DNA of 64,000 nt, taken from assembly GCF_000002985.6 (NCBI RefSeq), contig NC_003282.8, forward strand, positions 8,680,001 through 8,744,000. The letters are read 5' to 3'. The DNA is from Caenorhabditis elegans. Taxonomy: Eukaryota; Nematoda; Chromadorea; Rhabditida; Rhabditidae. Below, one piece after another: positions 1-12,129 of this stretch. The number at the start of each line of letters is the position of its first letter. Position 1 is the first letter of the stretch. Position numbers and translations under genes: made by a program. The notes under the pieces are model-generated. The model did no database searches. It worked only from the letters and a program-made list of their open reading frames with translations, and was not told the origin of the DNA.

Positions 1-2571
1 TGTCTTTCCGTAACTAACATATTTTTTGATGAGTTTTTTTTTGACAGCATGTAACTTGGTGTTTTAAAGTTGATATCAAATGTAGAGCAATGGCGGTGTT
101 TAACATATGGAAGAAACACAATATACTAATATTTAAAAATTGATCTTGTTCACAAACACTGATGAGTTTTGGTGTACGGTCGAATTATTAGAATACTTAT
201 AAGTATAGGATCAGAAGTAACAAATTACTTACAGAATATTGGATATTTCTTTATTTTTCATAGTTAAATAAATTCAATTCAATTCAACTAAATGATTCTC
301 CAAGCTGGGCTATACTTATACTTGTGCGTTGTTTTTTTAGTTGATCAGTGAGTGTTAAACTTTAAAAAAAAGTTAAATTGCATCGAAAGCAACTAATATA
401 ACATATATCAAAGTATATCAGTGAGGTGTAAAACTCTTACAGTTAAGGGAAAATTATTTTCAGCATTGATTTTCTTCTAAAAACGTTTCACTTGAAAGCT
501 CTGTTGAACATAAAAAATTACGTAGATCTTCAAGATGACATTAGCTTCAGATTATATATAAAAAGTAACGCATTACTTTCAGAAAATAGGATTTTTATGA
601 GTACCATAATCTGGCTTATACTTTGCAATTCGATCACTTCCTAATCGTCTTGTTCTTGGTATTCGGAGGGATAACTTGAAGTTTTAAACACACACTTTCA
701 ATGTATTATAGAAAATGCTATTCCAAAATTTCTAAATTAAAAATTTTAACCAAGGAAATGTGCAAAAAACTGGCCAGACTTCAAAATGAACAAAAACAAA
801 AATAAAATTGGATTATCTCACGTAAATTATTATAGTAATTGAGGAAGGAAGTACCCATCTATTTTTAAAGAATTTCCCGTTTATAAACTTTTTGAAGTAT
901 CTAATGAGGAAGTATGTCTAATGTCTATTATTTTAATCCACAAAAAAGCTACCTAGTCTGAAAAAATCTAAAAGCAAAATATGAATATTTATACTACTAA
1001 TATTCCACCTGTTTTCCACGTAAAAAAGTGTGTCTGAAAGATGTGTCACATGGGTCTTTTGAGAAAACAAAATGAAAAACGCTTTGGGATATTTCAGTAG
1101 TCTAATTGATTTGACAGATAATAAATAATTCATTTTTAAGCTACAGTATCCAAGACGCCTCGGTAACTCGAATGCTTTATATTTTGTAATGTCTTGCATG
1201 ACGTGTCATTCGCTTTTTCCAAGAAATTAATTTTCGGACTTTGAACTTGATGAGTAGAAAGAGGTTACTCAAATGAACGAATATTTAATTTTTACATTTA
1301 TTTTTCTCAATCGAAAGGGCAATTTCTAAAAATAAAAATGAAAAGTTTGAGTGCTACGTGTTTCTCGATATCTATACTTTTTACGTTGAAAGTTTCTAGG
1401 TTCAAAGAACGAGCTTTATTTTTAGTGTAAATGGTTTTTCCTAAAATAAACCCGTTGCGTAGAGCTGATAAAGAACATTCCCTTTTTTTGAAGGAAATCA
1501 CAGTGCTAACCCAAAAATGCTGAACCCATTCTCGACAAAAATAAAATATTCTCAAATGGAATCTTTGCGGAAATATGTGCGTCTTTAAAGAATTACAGTA
1601 ACCCACTCCTCCATTTTTTTGCGATATTATCTTCGATTTTCTAGGTTTTCAACTATCAGAAAGACGATTTGGTTGAATTAAGTGAAATATAGAATGGAAA
1701 AACTTCAAAGACTAGATGAACGAAAGAGGTGATACTGTAGTTGTTAAATGTGCACACCGTTTTGAGCAGTCTTCGTTTGGAACTTGTCCGTTCGTGACAA
1801 GAGTTTGAAAATAAATCATGAGAAATCGTGTTTAACTGGCAAGGATAAAACTGAGAAAACTCGGAAAACTCAGAAGTAGAAACAATTGAAAATTGTCAGC
1901 AAATTTAAATTCAAATATTATTATTCTCCGAAATTAGACTTCAGACAGAAAAATCTACCAAAAAATACTGAAATTCCCAATATTTCCACCAACTTTATAT
2001 AAATCCAACTAATTAGGCTCCGCCCTTTTATCATCTGAAATATTGCACCTGTCTTCTGTATGCGGGGCCCCCGGTTAATGCAAAATCTAAGTGATATCAG
2101 AATACGACGAGGTGGCTCAGTTAGGGTCACGTCACCTGAGAAGTGAAGTGATCTGAAAAAACTGAGATTCGTCATTTCGGAAATTGAAATGGAATTTTGA
2201 AATTAATTAATTTCGGATTTCTACAACTCCAGAATTGATTTTGCAAAATACTTGTTTTATTTGACACGTAGACCTCAAAAATTATTCAGAAATCACATGA
2301 TGTACTTGAGATGAAAATAGTGATAAACTGTGAGATTCAAATAAAAAACTGAAGAAAAAATGATTAAAAAATTAGATGAAAATCGAATGGAAAATTGTGA
2401 GATTGAGATGGTTTGCAGATCAAAGAAAAACGGGAATGGAATTGGAGATTTGATAATTAAAATAGGTAAGCTTGATTTGTGAAGCATGTCAGAAAAGGAA
2501 GAAGAATATGATTACATTTTTGATGTTAGAGCTGGAAATATAATTGGGTATGAATTCTTAATCATCATATT
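1..2571. other. intergenic, no gene recognised
   Basis: AT-rich DNA with many short poly-A and poly-T runs. Several open frames of 60-100 codons exist, but none has a recognisable domain, consistent splice signals or coding composition, so I call no gene. Around 1585-1760 and 1990-2130 there are stretches resembling dispersed nematode repeats, such as a 'ctttaaagaattacagtaacc' phrase and a slightly GC-richer block near 2060-2140. I could not delimit terminal repeats there. Confidence 0.5.
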
Positions 2572-5500
2572 CTACTGATCATCAAGTTCGGAAACTGGGA
2601 TTTGTGAAGCTTCCACGCGATTCTGACAGGGATAATAGACGTGGAAAGTGTAGTTGCTTCGAGAGAATGAACCAGGATTTGAGACAATTGTGTCAGCTCC
2701 AACGACTTTTTCGGTGAAAGTCTCGAAACGATCAGCAGTGATCAGAAGATCGGGAAGTGGATGAAGTGACAAGGAATGAGAGAAATCCGGTAAAACTGGT
2801 GTAATATGTTGAGGAAGTGGACACAAATGCGCCTGAAAATAAAACTATAATTAACAGTTTTCAGATTTTTCATATTTTGAGTGTCCAGTTTCCGAAGACC
2901 CCGAATTTGTAACTTCAAATTTAAATTAATCTTTGGTTCATGGATTCGATTGGTTATTCTTTTCCTATAGGATATGAAGGTCTAAATTTAACCGTGAAAA
3001 TCTAGAACTGTAGCAGAAGAACATGTATTTTAAGAAATTAAATGTTCTTTCGTATTTTCTGAGGATTTAATTGGCTCTCCATAAAAGGAAAAATCAAAAA
3101 TACTTCCATAGAGCCCACGTGATCAAAAATTATGAAAACAATGGGTACAAGGACATGTGGAATTTGCATCAGAGTCTCAAACATCGTCAAATCAAAAACT
3201 AAAATTGAAATAAAAAACTCGTGTGATTTCTTGTCTACAATTCAAAACACAAAATCAGACAAACTTTCAATTATAACGCTGAAGTCTGAAGCCTGTTGGA
3301 AATTTATTATTTTTTCTTTAAAAAAAAAGAGCGATAATTTTATTCTGTGGTTTTCGCTTTGAATAATTTGAAGTTTTTAAAGTGCTCACTAAAAACCAAA
3401 AATACCTTCTTTTTTTAAAGTTTTTTATTGAAAAATTTTAATTTCAATTTAACTTAATTATTTAACTTTTCAGCCCAATTCAATTACATTTTCTGAATTT
3501 TTTTAACATACTGAAAAGCGGGGTTTTCGAAAATTTGCAATTTTTGTTCGAATTGATCTTAGTTTTTATTTTTACATTTCATAGATCCAGATTGGCAGGT
3601 TCAAAATAAAATATATAAATTTTATAATTTCAGATGCAAAAAAAAATCTATTTTCAGCTCATTAGAAGAAGTTTATCGCTTATTTTCAGGTGTTTTTGAG
3701 CCGGTTCCAGTTCCCACTAAAACTGCTACGTGATTTTTTTCCAGCATGGACAGAAAAACAAATATAGTATTTAGGAGAAGATATATTTCGTAGTAAGATC
3801 AGGTGAATTTCGTTTAGTTATTCAAAACGTTGACTGAACTTATTGGAAATACGAGAAAGTTCAATGCTTCAAATCATGAAACTTCAAAATTTCTACGTTT
3901 CTGTATCAGGGGTTGCCGAGTTGAAAAAAAATCCAGAATGAAAAATCAAAATCTACAGAATTTAGTAGTTTTTTTTAATTACACAAATTTTCATCAAATT
4001 CATTTTACCAACCTGGCTCAACACACTTCTTGCATATCTCGATGGGATGGATTCGACAGTGATACTATTGATTGAATGTCTGAAATTAAGTAATTTCAAA
4101 ATTATTTAGTTTTAAGGATTATGCCAAAATTTCTTCTCGGAAAATTCTCATTTTTAGGAAATTATAACTTCTATGTTTGTTTATTCTCATTTTTTATTAT
4201 TATGAAATAAATAAAAATTCAGATATTCTGTTGTTGTTTCTCATATTTTTTAACCGATCTCTTTAGATTCCAACGTCATCACATCTGTATTTTGTCTAGT
4301 TCATTAGTGTCTAGCTCAATAAATAATAATCAGTTCATTGCTCCAATTATCATCTCAGCTGTCATTTTTTGTACTGCCGTACTAATTTCAACAGACAAAA
4401 TAGCGTATTGATGATGAGATTTCCAGACTGAAAAGCTTAAATTCACCTGCACGTTTTTTTGATCAAATCACTTCGGAAGACAACAATCTCCTGGCTTGCG
4501 AATTGAATTCGACACGGATTCGAAGCAAATGTACACGAGATAATTGGGGAAATATGCTTGAAGAGAAGAGATGGAAGATGTGGACGAGGAAGTACCTGAA
4601 AATTCCAAAAAATAGAAACGCAAATGATAGTATGATAGTAGTTTGATAAAAACTATATTCCGGCTGCTGTGACAACGAAAAGTCGGCGAAATTTCCGATT
4701 TTGGCAAAATTGTGTTTTTTTTTTTGAAATTTTTGGAAAAGAACATTTTTGAATATATTTTACCGTGTCAACAAATGGATCATCAGGTCCTGGTACAAAG
4801 ATAAACTGTGTTTTTTCATAATCCTTTCTGAGTGGTGTCAATTGATTAGCCAACCACCTGAATCCACGATCCAGTAAATCAATTGTATCAGTTTGTCTGG
4901 GTCTTGAGCAAAAATTTCCACAAAAAACAATTGCAACTGGAGGTTGATCTTTGTATCCTTGTAGCAATTTGAATACTGCTTTCATAACCTGGAAAACATA
5001 TAAATTAGACTGGTTTTTGAACTGAAAATTATTCTTTTCTAGTTTATTGGGGAAAAATATTTTTTTCGGAAAAAACCTAAACTGAGAATTTTCTTCAGAG
5101 TTTCTAAGAATAGACTATCGAAATTATAAATAGAGTTCAGTTAATTCAAAATATTTAGGTTTTTTAAAAATAGTGATTCAAACTTTTAAAAAAATTGTTT
5201 TTTGTTTATTAGTTTTTTTCGTTATTCGTTTTCAAAAAAAAAAGTTTTCGGATTACCTTTTTATCATCCAAAAAAACATCGGAAAGGAAGACAAGGGAAG
5301 TATCTTCCTGCTTAGCCAGAGCTGATCGTAGGCGATCACTGCACCGGAATGCGATCTGAAATCAGTTTTTTTTCAAAAAGAAGTATACTTTAAATTATTT
5401 CCATACCTTATCATCTCCTCCAAACCAATTCTCATTCGAACTCAACTCTTTTCTCGTAACTTCTGCTGATTCTACAGGTACCATTGCAACTTCATTCACT

Positions 5501-6610
5501 GTTAAAACACTATTCTCAAAAGTTCCTTCAAAAATTGCAATTGAATGCTCATGGAATAACGCATGATGAAATTTCGTGTCTTCTTTAAATTCTACTTCAA
5601 CTGAACCGCTTAGATCTTCGATATGATAGCAGTCGGCCTGAAAATTATTAATATTAGATTTTATCAAATTTCACTATTTCAAAGAATACCTTTTGCTGAG
5701 TAAGCATACCGAGAACTACAACTGATTGAAGATGTTTTGTGGAACTTCCCAAAATTTCGCATGTGGTGAATTTGAAGTTTTTCAGTGAAGCACATCGCAT
5801 TGCACGCTGTAAATCGTTAATTGATTAAACTTTTTATTAAAGATTTCAGTATATATTTATATGTTGACCTTTTTATGCAAACACATATTAGTGAAATATA
5901 CATTTTGCATATTTTTTTTGCAAATTTAAACAAAAAAGAAAAAATGTTCACCTGCTTAACAATAAAAAATCGTTGTCGTGCAGCATGTGAGAATGACGAC
6001 GAATCAGCAGCCAGACTAGTTTTTTCTTTTCTTAGAACCATTTTCCGAAGATCCGCATCAAAATCATACGGCTGGAGGGAGAATGCGTCGAATACATTGA
6101 GCAGTTTTCCTCTGAAAACACGAGTATAAAATTACCTTATCCAGAAATGTGACGTCAATTCGCAAAAATGAAAGGGTTATGATGCTCTAATAAAGATAAC
6201 AATAGAAGTTTTTTTTTTGAAAAAATTAATTTTTAGAGGTCAAAACCAGAACTCACGCATCTTGGGTTCCTTTTGATTTACATTGACGGAATGTATCTCT
6301 GATGAGTTCTTCACTGATTAGGGATGATTGCACTAAAGGAAAAAACTATTTGAAAATAGTTTAATAACTGGTATATGCTTACGTGTCTGCTTTTTGAGTA
6401 ATTCAATCATTTTATTCGTCCATTTCTTTCGAGTTTCTTTGTCATGGTCTAGGAATAGCTTCACACATAATTTGACCGCTTCTCTATAAAATAATTGCAA
6501 ATTGAAATAATTAATTTTCAAGAAAACTACTTTTTGAGCTCAAATGCGTGTATCTGAAAGGTTTTGACAATTTCTCGGCGCAGCGCATTCTCCTCGGCAG
6601 TTGTGTCCAT
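2572..6610 (-). CDS. pole-2: DNA polymerase epsilon subunit 2 (B subunit)
   Basis: Non-catalytic B subunit of the leading-strand replicase DNA polymerase epsilon, acting in the nucleus at replication forks and origins. I read 11 exons, high to low coordinate: 6610-6531, 6483-6383, 6332-6257, 6111-5952, 5806-5690, 5637-5407, 5355-5257, 4988-4764, 4595-4447, 4079-4013, 2832-2572. They give 521 residues (human POLE2 has 527). The N-terminal helical domain (about 1-75, starting MDTTAEENALRREI) is followed by the inactive phosphoesterase/OB-type B-subunit domain with SDVFLDD (about 280), FCGNFCS (about 310), VPGPDDPF, NPCRIQF and the C-terminal NPGSFSRSNYTF. The 67-nt tenth exon (SITVESIPSRYARSVLSQ) is isolated by a 1,180-bp intron but is needed for frame and matches the family. 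The start ATG is directly preceded by 'caattttag', a trans-splice acceptor. It lies 364 bp downstream of U1-C on the same strand, so a shared operon is plausible. Confidence 0.93.
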
Positions 6611-6974
6611 CTAAAATTGTATTTTTAATTTGCTTTTCTGTTAAGAAAAGAGGGATTAACTATTAAAATTAATTCAAAATATTCAGATAATCACACCATG
6701 CAAAGTCAACACATCACAAAACGATAAACAGAAATAGTATTAACAGATTAGATTTCAAAATAAAAATATTCATTACAAAAATTGAGACCAGGAACAGAAA
6801 TAAATTATTATTATATAATGTTCACGAATTAGGAAACTTCAGAACGATTTTTCTTGGAAACAGTTGATAATTTGAAAAAGAAAAATGAAATTTTTTGTGC
6901 ACACTTGGCAGAAACCCAAAACAATAACAATTTAAGCATTCTGAATAATTTCCATAGGAAACATCGAATTCATT
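6611..6974 (-). other. spacer between U1-C and pole-2
   Basis: This 364-bp gap separates the U1-C stop from the pole-2 ATG. It holds an 'aataataat' stretch on the minus strand that could serve as a variant poly(A) signal, and it ends in 'caattttag' immediately before the pole-2 ATG, as expected for a trans-spliced downstream gene. I see no coding sequence in it. SL2 use would establish an operon; I cannot tell SL1 from SL2 by sequence. Confidence 0.5.
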
Positions 6975-7809
6975 TTACATCGGACGGAATTGTTGTGGTG
7001 GACGTGGCATCATTGGTGGCATTCCTGGTGGTCCAGCCATACCCATAGGCCCTCCTGGGAATGGTGGCATCTGAAATATTCAGTTGTTGGCGAGACTTTT
7101 TAATATTTCAAGAAAAAAAATACATAGTCCTCTTTAAACTCTAAAATGTCAGTCAAATCTGCATTGACACAATTTTAATTTAGATTTCAGCTGCATTTCA
7201 GTGTAATCTTTTAAAAAGACTGACCCCTGGTGCTCCTGGAAATCCGACTCCTGGTCCAGGGAACGGTCGAGGAGCCATCATTGGCATTCCTGGGGGACCT
7301 CCCATCATCGGATGATGACCCACTGGTGGTACAGGGGCCATTCCCATTGTTGTACGTGGTACGGCTCCTTGCATCTGAAAATTGACTTTGGTTTATACTT
7401 GTTTTCAAACAAAAAGGACGCTGATTTTTAAATTACAACTGGATTATATATTTGTTGTTGTAAAAGCTGTATTTTAAAACAACTTACTCTATTTGTGGCA
7501 AATGCCCGTGCAGTTTGATCAACAAGCTTCTGTGCTTGGTCTTCCATCCATTTCTGAAATAAAATGATTTTATAGTTCATGTCCAATTAAATAAAAATTG
7601 CATTATTTACAAAACAGAAACTTCTTAGAAGAAAATCGATAATATCAAACACTAGCTCACTTTATTTGAAAAATAGCGTGTTAGGAACTTACCTGATAAA
7701 ACATTCTGACGTTATCCTTGTGTTTTCTTCCTCCATTGTGCGTTTTTCTCACTGATGGCGAGTCATGTGTCAAAAATGTGTCGCAGTAATCACAATAGTA
7801 CTTTGGCAT
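6975..7809 (-). CDS. U1 small nuclear ribonucleoprotein C
   Basis: U1-C stabilises the U1 snRNA:5' splice site duplex in the spliceosome (family knowledge). Four exons, 7809-7693, 7553-7488, 7374-7225 and 7070-6975, give 142 residues. The start is [20 protein letters not shown]. Residues 1-39 carry the U1-C C2H2-type zinc finger (C6, C9, H24, H30) with the conserved [10 protein letters not shown] block. A short basic/acidic helix ([13 protein letters not shown]) follows, then a Gly/Met/Pro-rich low-complexity tail of about 80 residues (repeated [14 protein letters not shown]), typical of the family. The ATG is preceded by 'aattttcagc', an acceptor for trans-splicing. It lies between hst-1 (636 bp upstream) and pole-2 (364 bp downstream), all on the minus strand. 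I believe the C. elegans locus name is F08B4.7 (recollection). Confidence 0.95.
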
Positions 7810-8444
7810 GCTGAAAATTAAGATTTTGTCATTTTGAACTATTGTTACCAAGAAAAGAAAGCATAATGAAAAATATAAACCACGAAAAACTGAGAGTATT
7901 CGAAAATCGGTTTCAAAAAATTCTTGCTCCGAAAGTGTGTCAACAGGGCACGAGAAATACGCAAACATATCGAGAAAAGCGTCAGTAATTTATTCACGTG
8001 GGTGTTCAAATTTGGTTTTTAACGAAAATTTTCTACGAAAATAAAAACGAATTCAAGATCATCATGAAATAGTTTTTCAAAGAAGGAAATGAATTATATT
8101 TTGGATGCTGAATGCTCGGTTAAAATAGATATAAGGTGTTGTCGTTATTCAGACGCGCCCAGTGCTGTTTGGACGCATTTAATGTTGAATATCGACTCTG
8201 TCAATTGGTATCGATTGATTTTGGGCATCGTGAGATAGTCGTAAATATGCACAAAACATTGAGAAGAAGATAACTGATTTTACATTGTATATTTATAGAT
8301 TTTTCCACGGGAAAAATTTCAATTTTTGTTTAAAAAATTTAAACCCGTATTAAAAAATAAACAAGCGAAAGATCAATAGGTACAGGCATTTGTTACAAAA
8401 ATGAGCAAGCAGTTATGGCAAAGTACAAGAAAAAGTAGTGTAAA
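7810..8444. other. spacer between hst-1 and U1-C
   Basis: 635 bp with no supported gene. It contains a relatively GC-rich block near 8150-8225 ('cagacgcgcccagtgctg') that may belong to a U1-C promoter. The gap is longer than a typical worm intercistronic spacer, so U1-C probably has its own promoter even though hst-1 is on the same strand. This is inference from spacing only. Confidence 0.4.
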
Positions 8445-11400
8445 TTATGCACGAATTCTAACCGATTCCTCAAGCCACGTGGGAATTTTCAGTCTGTTTT
8501 TTCGTAAAAATTTATAAAGTGCCGAGTTGTCTAGCGAGAAGATTTTATCCAGTTTGCGACGGAGATTTTCAGGCATTTCCGGATACTTTCGACCTTTACT
8601 TTCTCCCAAACATTTGGTTTTTCCATCCAACAAACGGCAATGAAATCCTTTTGAAGGACTATAGCGTATGTAGGTTTCAAATGGAAATTCCGGTAGATCA
8701 AGCCATTTTGATAAAGAGTTGAGTACCTGAAAAATAAAAAAATAAACTACTTTTTTTTTTCTTTCAGTTTTTCTTTCAAATACCGTTGGTGGCTTCATCT
8801 TCAACTCATCAGAGTCTACAAAAATCATTTGTTGTAAAGAGAAATGTTCGAGCCACTTTGTCAGATGATGAACATATCGTCCACCAGATATACACCTCTG
8901 TCGTACTTTTTTCGATGAAGTGGAATTTGAATCAAGAATAACTTCCAATGAACCAGCAGTAATGGCTACTGGATCTTCGTGGGCAAGGATGTGCTGAAAA
9001 TGAAATTATTATGTAGATGAGAGTTTCAGAAAAAGGTGGAACACTAGAAATTATCAACATTTTTGAAAGTTGTTTGAAATAAAAATATTACCTGAAACCA
9101 CGAATAAGCTCTTTGTGCAGGATTTTGAAGAATTATCACTATTTTTGCATGTGGAACAAGGGAAGCGGCTTGTTTCGGCGCCGATGGATTATCGAAATAT
9201 GTTGCACTTTTTTCAAAGGTTACTGTAGACGAGCTGGGAAAGTTTGACATATACCATTCAACGCCTTTCAAATAATTTTGACCACCGAAAAATTGAACTT
9301 CTTCAAAACTACCAGGGACTGGCGTATTTTGTGAAGTATTTGGATGAAGAGATAGAAAACTTGCCAACGCGGTAGAACCTGAAATATTGGTGTTTATTTA
9401 ACTGTAATAATACATCAGCAATAAATAAAAATACACACCAGTTTTCTGAGGTCCAATAATCAACAAATCAGGCAATGATTTCTTAGTGCAGTTGATAGAT
9501 GGAGGAAGAATCGCATGATGACGTGGATCGGTGCAAGGATTCTGAAAAATTAAAATACTTTTAATTAATATGTTGCATTGCTTGTACCGTCCACAGAGGA
9601 GTTCTTTCATCAGGAAACTTTTGAAAGTACAGCTGAGATGACGTCAGAGGATCTTGCCATTTAAGTTTAATATTCGTCCAGCACTTTATGAATCGAAATA
9701 GATTTTCAAAAGTATACAGAGCCAGACGATCATAAGCATAATTTTGTTGATGGGTCATGAAGATCGAAATCTGTAAATTTATTTATTTCTATTTGATTCT
9801 ATAATTTGCTGATAACCGGATTTAATAGAATCGTAAAGAAAAGATCTCCTCCTTCAATACTTTTTTGAACTTTATCAAATCCTTCTGGATATTCATCAAA
9901 CAGTTGAGTATGAGTGTACAATCCACATGTTTGCCGGGGTAAAACATGTATTCCAGCATGAATAAAACCTTTTCGAGCTGTTGCTGGTTTGAAGTGTGGA
10001 TATTCTTCAGTTGCAGTTACAGAAACATTCCAAACTTTTCTCCACGCTCTAAATAATTGCTCGTGAACTGGAAATACACCATCATGTTGCGGAGCAATCG
10101 CATACGGATAGTCAACAGGAAGGTGCATATTCTGAATAGGATATATATTTTATTTTAAAAATTGATGTCAAACCTGCGCAAAGAGTTTATTCTGAGCCAT
10201 TATAGCTTCTAGATACGTGAAATTATGTTCATGAGCATGATTGTGCCTCCACATATGTGGGAACCACACGAACTTTTCAGCATTTTCAACGAGAAACTCG
10301 TCTCCACGATCCTCCAAATCATCTCCATTTCGAAAATAACTCCCCGAGAATCCTAGCATAAATGTGAAATTTTGAACATAATTTCGAAATTCTTTTTGAG
10401 TTGAAATTAATTTTCGCACATCTTCTTCTACTATCCGAGTTCCCTGGGCACCTACGAATACATCATCGATGTCTACCTGTAAAATTGATATTTTCTAACT
10501 TCAAATTTGATAAATTGTTCGAAAACTTGTACTTACTTGTACAAATCTATCCAGTGTGAAGCTTTTCTGGTTACCCATTGCCCACCATAAAGCATCCAGA
10601 AATGTGATTTTAACTTGAAAATCTGTCAAATTTCTTCCAAAAATTATTCTTTCAACGCCATCTTCTAATCCTTTGTCTCTAACAACTACTGCTCTCTCAT
10701 AACCACTCTTTACTGTTCCAGATAGAACTGATTCGAACTTTTCGGATGTTTCAAATAATATCCAATCGGCTGGATCTGATGAAGAAAATTGCCGATAGTT
10801 TCCTATTTTAGAGATTCTGTGAATTATGGATGGAGTGACGGCGAGTCGTTGAATTCGTTGATTTTGCCACATCCAAAGTGAACTTCCCTGAAGAAAACTA
10901 ATATATGAAACTGTTTTAATAAAATTAAATCCAATTTACAAACCTTAGTAAAACCGGAAAATCTCACCTTGATTTTTATCCGCTTGAGTTGGTCATTCGG
11001 TTTACTCGACATGAATGAAAACATGGGAACTCGATATTCTTTGCAATATTTATCCAATAATTGGCGATTCCATTGTGCCATATTCAAATATTTATAATAA
11101 TTCTCAATTATTATAAGCGAATATCTCCCTCTTCGTGATGTAGTTAGCACTGGGAGATTTTTTGAAACAGCTTCTGCCTTGAACTGTAGTTTTTGAGAGT
11201 TCAAAATTTGAATTATCGTTTTTCCATGTCTCGAAAAAAGTGAGTCCAGAATTACTAAAATTCGTGCATCGGTTCCATTGTTAGTGTGGAAAAATAGATT
11301 TTCACTGGCAGTGCCCTCTGTTCTTGCAAACGGACACGTGTAATTTTCCACAAGTTTTGGCTTTTTTCTTGGTTTTGGTGGCTTCGAATTGTTGGAAAAT

Positions 11401-11492
11401 AAGCATATATAAATCAAATATAAGAAAATTAACGCTAAAATCCATTTTAGCGGTCTTGTAATTTTACGATTGAGGTAGGGGGTTATTATCAT
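8445..11492 (-). CDS. hst-1: heparan sulfate N-deacetylase/N-sulfotransferase
   Basis: Golgi type II membrane enzyme that N-deacetylates and N-sulfates GlcNAc in nascent heparan sulfate, the first modification step. Nine exons (11492-10968, 10887-10537, 10476-10174, 10131-9817, 9770-9588, 9541-9439, 9378-9092, 8993-8784, 8726-8445) give 852 residues, the usual NDST size. Residues about 13-33 are a single signal-anchor helix ([16 protein letters not shown]). The deacetylase-type region spans about 70-550 and includes [10 protein letters not shown] and [13 protein letters not shown], a His-rich motif expected at the deacetylase site. The sulfotransferase domain starts near 585 with the PAPS 5'-phosphosulfate loop [14 protein letters not shown] and continues with [12 protein letters not shown]. 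All exon phases join cleanly. Its 5' end faces dic-1 across a 637-bp divergent promoter, and a 21-nt upstream reading frame overlaps the ATG. I see a single NDST-type gene in this window. Confidence 0.96.
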
Positions 11493-11509
11493 CGTACAGC
11501 TTGCAACAT
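11489..11509 (-). promoter_or_regulatory. uORF overlapping the hst-1 start codon
   Basis: Downstream of a good splice/trans-splice acceptor ('atctgaaaaa' read on the opposite strand as ttttcag) the leader reads ataaATG, which opens a six-codon frame (M-L-Q-A-V-R-stop). Its TGA overlaps the main ATG in an ATGA arrangement. If the transcript is trans-spliced at this acceptor, ribosomes meet the upstream AUG only 4 nt from the spliced leader and could terminate and reinitiate on the overlapping AUG. Translational control is an inference. Confidence 0.5.
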
Positions 11510-12129
11510 TTATCTGAAAAATTGAGAAAAAATTTTATATTAAGTTTTCGAAAAGAAGGTAACCGATAAAAACTGAAAATTATCATTTTATAGAATTTTA
11601 TTTTATATTTTATTTTATTTTATTATAGAATTTTATAGAAAAAAAATTAATTGTCGCGACATGTCGTAATATAAAATACATTGTACGCAAACACAGTGCT
11701 CTGCGTACTTTGTAGCGAACCTGACGCGCAATAAGTTTCGTATGTAAAAACGAAATTTGAAATAGGAAATTGTTGGGAAATTGCTAAAATTTAATTATTA
11801 AAAGTTTTTAAAAAGACAGTTTTTTAGTCTATGACAAATACAAATTGTTGCTGTGCTTTTTAAAGTTACAACCTAGATACATACGCTGGCTATACTTATT
11901 TTTGAGACAAGCGATATTAAAAATTAGTTTCTTTGCAGTTTTTTTTGTACCTCATTATTGCGTATAGAAAATTAAGTGATTTAGATTTTATAAATTTTGG
12001 ATTTAATTATTCTCGAAAATCATAGTTCTTGCCAATTTAATTTCCCAGCATTTCCCAGTTCAAAGACCCGATAAAAAATCTTTTCAGGATCTAAACTGGC
12101 AAATTCGAATGAAATATCAATAATCAAAA
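11493..12129. promoter_or_regulatory. divergent promoter region, hst-1 / dic-1
   Basis: This 637-bp region lies between the head-to-head genes hst-1 and dic-1. It contains tandem 'ttttat' repeats at 11588-11640, a palindrome-rich GC patch near 11652-11670 ('tgtcgcgacatgtcg') and a further CpG-containing stretch to about 11740. 'tcttttcag' at 12080-12088 is a candidate trans-splice acceptor for dic-1. No coding sequence is apparent. Confidence 0.5.

Noticed and set aside
10824-10967. Reading through the donor after exon 1 of hst-1
   Set aside because: The extension ([12 protein letters not shown]...) does not match NDST proteins, while the splice to [10 protein letters not shown] restores the family alignment and frame.
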